From Planctomycetota bacterium (lineage in GTDB: Bacteria; Planctomycetota; GCA-002687715; DRQF01): DNA of 38,380 bases. A program made the position numbers and the translations under genes. Below the pieces are notes generated by a model, which saw only the letters and a list, made by a program, of their open reading frames with translations, was not told the DNA's origin and ran no database searches. Where the stretch lies: contig DRQF01000113.1 in NCBI GenBank assembly GCA_011369445.1, positions 1 through 38,380 on the forward strand, written 5' to 3'. Positions 33,164 through 38,380 of this stretch are shown here, one piece after another (position 1 is the stretch's first letter; every line of letters starts with the position of its first letter).

Positions 33164-35596
33164 TCAGAGGTAGGTGTAGGTGGTGGTGGCCGTGCAACCC
33201 GCGGGCGTGGTCACGATCACGTTGGCCGGTCCCACGGTCCCCGGAGGCGTGGACACGAGGACCAGGCTCCCCGACAGTTGAGTCACGGTCGCCGCCGCTC
33301 CGCCGATGGTCACGGTGGTCCCCGGGACGAAGAATTGGCCGGTCATGATGAACGTCACGCCGCCCGCCGCCGGCCCGGACGAGAAGATCGTGTTCGTGAT
33401 CAGCGGCGTGGGGGACCACGGCGTCGACGCGGACTGGCCGTCCGGGTTGGTCACCGTGAGGGTCTGGTCGCAGCCCGAAGTCGCCGGAGCGAGGAAGGTG
33501 ATCTGCCCGCCCTGGACGGAGCTGACCGTCACCGGAACACCGTCGATGTCCACCTGAGCGCCCGGCTGAAAACCGGAGCCCGAAATCGTGACGACCACAC
33601 CCGCGGCCGCCCCGACCGGAGACACGGAAGTGATCGTGGGCGGCGGCCCCTGGAAACCGCAGGCGACCAATTCGATCCCATTGGAGAAGGCGTACTGCTG
33701 GGGCAATGCGGGCTCGTAGACGATGGCCTGACTGACGGCACCCAAACCGATCACCACGGGCGCCGCGGGAATCGGAACCGGCACGCTGCCGCTGCCGTTG
33801 GCATCCAGCTGCAACGGGAACACAAAGGGGTTCGTGATGTCCACGAGAAGCGTCCCTCCCAAAGCCGGGAGGTTCGCTCGGGCCCCGGAGAACAGGAGAG
33901 CTCCCCCACCGAGAGCCGGACCGCCGGTCACATTAAACGTCATGGTGACGCCCACCACGGGCAAGGGCTGGGCCGTCAACTGGAGATGGTTCACCGCCGA
34001 CGACGCCCCGTAGGTCTCGAGTCCGCAAAGACGGGCGGTGATGCTGGACGACTGAGACGTGTTGCCCTGGGGGTCGGTCGCCTCCACGAAATAGGTGATG
34101 TCCATGCCCACCTGACCCTCTGGAGGGCTCGGGATCGGCAGCATCGCGGCGTGCATCCCGCCGCCGACGAACGTCATGGGCAGGATGACCGATTGAGCGA
34201 AAGCCCCCTTCGTATAGGTCACGTGGAGAGATGCCGTCGCGAATCCGCGCCCGTTGTCGGAGGTGGCGTCGTGAAGACGGACGCGCACCTGCAGGCCCGC
34301 CAAAGCCGTGGAGAGGGGCACCGTCGCCCCCAAGTCTTGGACGCCGCCGATGAAAGGCGCGTGGGTGTCGATGGGACCGGTGTTCAGGTAGAGCTTGTTC
34401 GTGAAGTTGCCCGACTCACCCTGGGCCGTGAAGACGTCATAGGCACCGTTCTGATCGAAGTCGGCCAGGCACAGATCCAAGGTGGAATCGCTGCCCGCGG
34501 GAAAGGCGCTCGCCTGATAGACGAACGAGTTCGCCTGGAATGTGCCCATGTTGAGATAGAGCTTCTCACGAGGACCGCTGAGGGACGCGACGAGGGGGTC
34601 CAAGAGTCCATCGTCGTTCGCGTCGATGAAGGCGACCTCGTTGTCGTCATGACCGTTGATCCCGGAGAGGGTCGACGTGGTGGACGTGAAGCCCAGGCTC
34701 CCCGTCTCGAGGGTGTTCTCCCCCGTCCCTTCGTCGAATCCGGACAGCGAGATGTAGAACGTGTCTTCGTCGCCGTCGTCGTCCAGATCCACCCAATCCG
34801 TCTCGTAGGTGGCGCCGCTTCCCGCCGGGATGATTCCCGGCGTGTACGTGAAGTTGCCAGATCCGTCGTTGACATACAGTTGCTGGGGACTCGATCGCCC
34901 GTCCACGATGACGTCCAGATCGAAGTCGTTGTCGACGTCCACGAGATTCACTTGCTGCGCGCCCGCCTTGGGCACGGCGTTCATCTGTCCCGGTGCGTCC
35001 GCGAAGTGGCCGGTCCCATCGTTGATGAACAGACGAGCCAGGCCGCCGGGACCTCCCGGGAAGCTCGGCCCCGCGTCGCAAAAGATGACGTCGAGGTCAC
35101 CGTCGCCGTCCACGTCCCCGGCACCGACGCCGAAGGAGTTGAGGTTCACCGTGGGAAGGCGCGTGGCCGTCTCGTCCGAGAAATGCCCGGCCCCGTCATT
35201 CACCAAGACCCGCGGCTGATTTCCGAAGGCCACCGCGAAGAGGAGATCGTCATCCCCATCGCCGTCGATGTCCGCCGCCGTGAGCCCCTTGCCCTGAATC
35301 TGGAATCCCGCCGGGATGCGGGTGGCGGTCTCGTCAGCGAAGACCGCCTGTCCCGGGACGGCCTGATTCATCAGCAGGGTGGGAGCCAGGGCACCCCCGC
35401 CTCCCGAGAATCCCACGCCGTTGGCCACGATCACGTCCGGCCAACCGTCCCCGTCGGCGTCGAAGGCGAGGGCGGCCTCGCTCCAGACCACGGGTCCGGG
35501 GACAGCGCCCGTTTGAAGTTGGAACTGCTGGCCGGCGAGAGCCTGGGAGAGCAGAAGAAGGCACGAGGTAGCGGCAGGAAGTGTCCATCGGGGCAC
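33164..35596 (-). CDS. secreted FG-GAP/VCBS repeat protein with two IPT/TIG domains
   Basis: The 810-residue product has a signal peptide (cleavage likely after ALA, residue 21). Seven FG-GAP/VCBS-type repeats with calcium-binding-like loops follow: FDADGDGWPDV (45-55), DIDGDGDDDLL (109-119), DVDGDGDLDVI, DVDNDFDLDVI, DLDDDGDEDTF, DANDDGLLDP and DFDQNGAYDVF (380-390). They form a probable beta-propeller. A further beta domain (about 410-650) precedes two C-terminal IPT/TIG immunoglobulin-like domains (PTITSVSPVGAAAGVVVTIS and the last 80 residues). It is an extracellular or cell-surface adhesin-like protein. The GTG start has GGAG eight bases upstream. No sorting motif is obvious. Confidence 0.88.
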   Translation of the reverse strand: MPRWTLPAATSCLLLLSQALAGQQFQLQTGAVPGPVVWSEAALAFDADGDGWPDVIVANGVGFSGGGGALAPTLLMNQAVPGQAVFADETATRIPAGFQIQGKGLTAADIDGDGDDDLLFAVAFGNQPRVLVNDGAGHFSDETATRLPTVNLNSFGVGAGDVDGDGDLDVIFCDAGPSFPGGPGGLARLFINDGTGHFADAPGQMNAVPKAGAQQVNLVDVDNDFDLDVIVDGRSSPQQLYVNDGSGNFTYTPGIIPAGSGATYETDWVDLDDDGDEDTFYISLSGFDEGTGENTLETGSLGFTSTTSTLSGINGHDDNEVAFIDANDDGLLDPLVASLSGPREKLYLNMGTFQANSFVYQASAFPAGSDSTLDLCLADFDQNGAYDVFTAQGESGNFTNKLYLNTGPIDTHAPFIGGVQDLGATVPLSTALAGLQVRVRLHDATSDNGRGFATASLHVTYTKGAFAQSVILPMTFVGGGMHAAMLPIPSPPEGQVGMDITYFVEATDPQGNTSQSSSITARLCGLETYGASSAVNHLQLTAQPLPVVGVTMTFNVTGGPALGGGALLFSGARANLPALGGTLLVDITNPFVFPLQLDANGSGSVPVPIPAAPVVIGLGAVSQAIVYEPALPQQYAFSNGIELVACGFQGPPPTITSVSPVGAAAGVVVTISGSGFQPGAQVDIDGVPVTVSSVQGGQITFLAPATSGCDQTLTVTNPDGQSASTPWSPTPLITNTIFSSGPAAGGVTFIMTGQFFVPGTTVTIGGAAATVTQLSGSLVLVSTPPGTVGPANVIVTTPAGCTATTTYTYL

Positions 35597-35704
35597 GGGT
35601 GAGTCTCCGGGTTCGGGAGTAGGCTGGGTGGAGAAACTCTACCAGGAGGCCCCTCGCGTGGGAGACGGGATTCGATTTTGAGGGGACGATCGTCGTCCGA
35701 TGGA

Positions 35705-36223
35705 TCAGAACAGGGTCCAGTCCACCATCACCCACGCCGGCCCCACGACCTCGGGCCGAGGAGGAAGAGGGCGGCGGGTGGGGACCTTGGCCATGCGGAC
35801 CTCGAGATCCCTGGTCAGCTCGAGGGACGTCCAACGGTCGTCCTGAAAGCGCCAGATCAACAGCCTGGCGTTCCAGTCGCGGCCATCGGAGTCGATGCCC
35901 TGAACCGCGATCCGTTCCAGCTCAGGTGGTCCCAACAGCTCGATCAACTCCGCCTCGGTCATCCAGGGCTTCAGACGAGCCAACCGATCCAGGGGCAGGG
36001 AGGGGTGATCCGACACGGGGAGCGCCCCCAAGGGCCTCTCGTCGATATCCTGGGGTTGCCGCCAGTCCGGGGGAGCGACCCGGCTCGACCCGGTGAGCAC
36101 CATGCCGCCGGTCGAACTCCCGGTCTCCGCGCGGCCACCTACGTCTGGATCGACGACGCTCACGCAGCCCGTGCAGAAGACGAAGAGGAGGATGACGACC
36201 CACGTCGATGAGAGGTTCCGCAT
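35705..36223 (-). CDS. small lipoprotein with SmpA/OmlA-like motif
   Basis: The 172-residue product begins MRNLSSTWVVILLFVFCTGC, a lipoprotein signal with the acylated Cys at position 20. A Gly/Ser/Pro-rich linker follows. Around residues 79-99 it has LARLKPWMTEAELIELLGPPE, the helix-turn-G-x-P pattern of SmpA/OmlA (BamE)-type lipoproteins. The rest is beta-rich. It is probably anchored to the outer membrane. I chose the ATG at 36223 because it gives the lipobox; the open frame extends 12 codons further without protein character. It lies between two FG-GAP genes on the same strand and may be co-transcribed. Confidence 0.7.
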   Translation of the reverse strand: MRNLSSTWVVILLFVFCTGCVSVVDPDVGGRAETGSSTGGMVLTGSSRVAPPDWRQPQDIDERPLGALPVSDHPSLPLDRLARLKPWMTEAELIELLGPPELERIAVQGIDSDGRDWNARLLIWRFQDDRWTSLELTRDLEVRMAKVPTRRPLPPRPEVVGPAWVMVDWTLF

Positions 36224-36273
36224 GGCGAAAGGGTAGCATGCCCCATCGCGGACCTCCACGGCATCCCATTCCC

Positions 36274-38001
36274 TCAGTCGAGAAGGAAGAACTCGAGGCC
36301 GTTGGAGCTCCCGAGGTCAGGTGCGAGGGCGAAGAACTGGCCGCGAATCGAGAGCCCGCCGAGACCGGGATGTCGTAGGGACGCGGGCCCCTGGAACTGT
36401 CCCGCGGCATCGAAGACAAAGGGCTGAAGTGTCGTGAGCTGCCCCGGGTCGATCACAACGGGCACCCCCATGACCGAAAGGTTGGAGGCCGCCAGACTGA
36501 GCGCGAAGAATCCCGCCCCTCCGGGGACGCCGCCGGAGCAAAGACTCGTGCCCAGGGCCGGGTCCCCCGTGGCCCCTGGCAACCATTCCTGATGCAGGAA
36601 CTGGAGCCCCCCGAGTCCCCCGCCGTACCTTCTGAATCCTCCGAAGGAATAGATCTGCACCCGTTGCGCGGTGGAGCCCAGGCCCCAGCTGGCGCCAAAG
36701 CCCACCTCGGGAAACCCGTCGCCGTTGAGGTCCCCCAATCCCATGACATGGTCCCCGAGCCAGTCGTTGGCCGCACCCACGAAGGTATGGAGGAGATTGA
36801 GCCCAGCCCCCGAGTAGACATTCACCCGCCCCTGGGTATTGAAGAGATCATCCTGGACCGCAAAGTCCAACGCTCCGTCACCATTCACGTCACCAAGCCG
36901 TGTGACCCCATCGCCGAAGGAATGGGTCGCGGCGCCACCGCTGAGAACGCCCATCTGACTCCCGTCTATCCCCGAATAGACGAAGACGTTGCCGGCCGAG
37001 GTTCGCGGAGCCCCCACGATGAAGTCGTCGTGCCCGTCCCCGTTCAGGTCTCCCACGCCGTCCACGGAGAACCCGAAATAGCTGGGGATCGTCGGGCCAC
37101 CGAAGGAAACTCCAAACGGTGGTGGTCCCAACAGGGTCATAATCTCGCTCCCGTCTGCCGAGGAAAGCACCTTGATGGCCCCCGTACTGCTGGGCGCCGG
37201 GGGATAGTAAAGGAGCGGAATCCCGGGGTAGGCATAGGCGCCGAGGATGAGATCGTCGACGCCATCTCCGTTCACATCGCCCGCGTTGCGAACGATGTTG
37301 GCCCCGAATCCGTTGACCCCAATCGTCCATAGGTCCACCTGATAGATCTGCAAATGATCGACGCCGGAGAAAAGCTGCAAGACGATCCCCAAAAGCCCCG
37401 TGGAGGTGGTTCCTTGATGAACCACGGCAACGTCGCGAATTCCATCACCATCGACATCCGCCACCGTGTCCAACACGTAGGGGGTGCCGACCGAATTCCC
37501 GCCGATGAAGGTCGTAAGGAGAACGCTGCCCGTGGCTCCGGAGAAGAGGAAGAGATTCTGGCCGCTGCCGACGAAACCCGAGTCGCAAACGAGGATGTCG
37601 TCGCACCCGTCTTGATCGACGTCTCCAGCCTGACAGGCCGAAGTCGCGAACAGCATATTCGCGGCCAAGTAGGCTCCGGGGGCTGTGAGGAGGTGCAGGT
37701 ACGAACCGTCGAGACCGGATCGAACTTCGAGCATGCCGCCGCCGCTCACGAGGCTCGAATCCTCGGGCTTCGCTACGAGGTAGTCTCTGAACCCGTCACC
37801 GTTGAAGTCTCCGCCCCGCCGCAGATGCACCTCGGGAGAACCGACCCCATCGAGATTGACAAAGTGCTGATAGCGCAAGATCGCCTGGCCCGACGCCGTC
37901 GGGGCCACGCTCGTGACGGCAACAGACACAAACATCGCCACGACAAAAGCCCTCGACCGAAGCCGCCACACGTTTTCCCGAGAGTGAGCCGAAGGGTTCA
38001 T
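36274..38001 (-). CDS. secreted FG-GAP (integrin-alpha-like) repeat protein
   Basis: The 575-residue product starts at the ATG at 38001, which has AAGGTGG four bases upstream. That start gives a signal peptide with a basic N-region (RLRSR), a hydrophobic core and a cleavage site near ASG/QA. Seven FG-GAP repeats follow: GDFNGDGFRDYL, GDVDQDGCDDIL, ADVDGDGIRDVA, GDVNGDGVDDLI, GDLNGDGHDDFIVGAP, GDVNGDGALDFA and GDLNGDGFPEVGFGAS, several with the IVGAP-type cage motif of integrin alpha. The C-terminal 100 residues form a separate beta domain ending FALAPDLGSSNGLEFFLLD, a style repeated in the neighbouring FG-GAP protein. It is probably an extracellular beta-propeller. Confidence 0.87.
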   Translation of the reverse strand: MNPSAHSRENVWRLRSRAFVVAMFVSVAVTSVAPTASGQAILRYQHFVNLDGVGSPEVHLRRGGDFNGDGFRDYLVAKPEDSSLVSGGGMLEVRSGLDGSYLHLLTAPGAYLAANMLFATSACQAGDVDQDGCDDILVCDSGFVGSGQNLFLFSGATGSVLLTTFIGGNSVGTPYVLDTVADVDGDGIRDVAVVHQGTTSTGLLGIVLQLFSGVDHLQIYQVDLWTIGVNGFGANIVRNAGDVNGDGVDDLILGAYAYPGIPLLYYPPAPSSTGAIKVLSSADGSEIMTLLGPPPFGVSFGGPTIPSYFGFSVDGVGDLNGDGHDDFIVGAPRTSAGNVFVYSGIDGSQMGVLSGGAATHSFGDGVTRLGDVNGDGALDFAVQDDLFNTQGRVNVYSGAGLNLLHTFVGAANDWLGDHVMGLGDLNGDGFPEVGFGASWGLGSTAQRVQIYSFGGFRRYGGGLGGLQFLHQEWLPGATGDPALGTSLCSGGVPGGAGFFALSLAASNLSVMGVPVVIDPGQLTTLQPFVFDAAGQFQGPASLRHPGLGGLSIRGQFFALAPDLGSSNGLEFFLLD

Positions 38002-38201
38002 CAAGCCACCTTTCTTCATGGCCATCCACTCCCCATGACGGCTCCGCTGAACAGTTAGAATACCAGAATCCTGGCGAATGCGGTGGTCGGAGACGCGCCA
38101 CCGCTTCCCCCGTGTCGCGTGCGATCGGTCGCGGTCATGAGACCCCAGGGTCACGGCGTGGAGAATCTGAAGAAGAATGAGGGCTCTGCTCCGCCGCCGA
38201 T

Positions 38202-38322
38202 GATCTTATTTCTTCGCAACATATGCATTGCCAGTCACTTACACCGCATCATCGTGGCGGCGGCCCCAAGAAACAGGAATGTGGAAAACCTGTGGGCAAA
38301 GGGGAATCCGCTGTGTGGAGAA
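38202..38322. promoter_or_regulatory. DnaA-box-like array with origin-like 13-mer
   Basis: In the 379-base non-coding right end (38002-38380), three same-direction near-matches to the DnaA box TGTGGATAA occur: TGTGGAAAA (38280-38288, 8/9), TGTGGGCAA (38291-38299, 7/9) and TGTGGAGAA (38314-38322, 8/9). Their starts are 11 and 23 bases apart, about one and two helical turns. About 70 bases to the left lies GATCTTATTTCTT (38202-38214), which matches nine of eleven defined positions of the E. coli unwinding 13-mer GATCTNTTNTTTT, in an AT-richer patch. No dnaA gene is in the window. The rest of the gap shows nothing else. Confidence 0.4.
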
Positions 38323-38380
38323 TCCAAACGGGGTCAAGGCCTCACCCATCCCCGCCCGATCCAGAGGATGGAGAGGCCAC

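Noticed and set aside
33041-35602. 853-codon plus-strand frame across the FG-GAP gene
   Set aside because: It is rich in Arg, Gly, His and Val in shadow patterns, starts inside the tRNA, and crosses the terminator. The minus-strand gene has a signal peptide and clear repeats.
1-38380. Insertion sequences, prophage, integrase or CRISPR arrays
   Set aside because: No transposase, integrase, Cas gene or regularly spaced repeat is visible anywhere in the window.

Overview
The window is GC-rich, densely coding DNA from what looks like a Gram-negative, outer-membrane-bearing bacterium. MurE carries the DNPR signature of meso-diaminopimelate ligases. Several products begin with lipobox-type signal peptides, and two large secreted FG-GAP/VCBS repeat proteins are present. 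Secreted FG-GAP proteins of this style, a reduced division cluster and GH57/DUF4912 glycogen genes would fit a deep, poorly cultured lineage, with Planctomycetota relatives my first guess. That placement is inference from protein style and was not tested phylogenetically.

Layout. 1-110: start of a secreted-protein gene leaving the left edge, whose signal-peptide frame is broken at a (TC)6 tract. 536-2740: a GT-C-like membrane protein. 2781-17345 (minus strand): a compact division and cell wall (dcw) operon read mraZ-rsmH-ftsL-ftsI-murE-murF-ftsW-lysM-murC-murB-orf80-ftsQ-membrane protein. It has several 4-base ATGA overlaps and a long, hairpin-rich mraZ leader. mraY, murD, murG, ddl, ftsA and ftsZ are absent from their usual places. 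17770-18444: upp. 18466-19997 (minus): a HEAT-repeat lipoprotein and a zinc-ribbon-like protein. 20185-23649: dnaE.

23803-32970 is a glycogen neighbourhood: glgC, glgA fused to a DUF4912-like domain, and a GH57 branching enzyme overlapping glgA by four bases. Interleaved with these are a circularly permuted ATP-grasp protein, a beta-CASP metallo-beta-lactamase protein and a second ATP-grasp protein with a histone-H1-like lysine tail. Together glgC, glgA and GH57 make ADP-glucose, elongate the glucan and branch it; the roles of the two ATP-grasp proteins are unknown. 33010-33119: tRNA-Ala(GGC) and a strong intrinsic terminator. 33164-38001 (minus): two FG-GAP proteins flanking a small lipoprotein. 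The last 380 bases are non-coding and hold a DnaA-box-like array next to a 13-mer resembling an origin unwinding element.

Most promising for novelty: the reduced dcw operon with its replacement genes and structured leader; the two ATP-grasp genes embedded among the glycogen genes; the GlgA-DUF4912 fusion; the dinucleotide tract in the left-edge signal peptide; and the origin-like right end.
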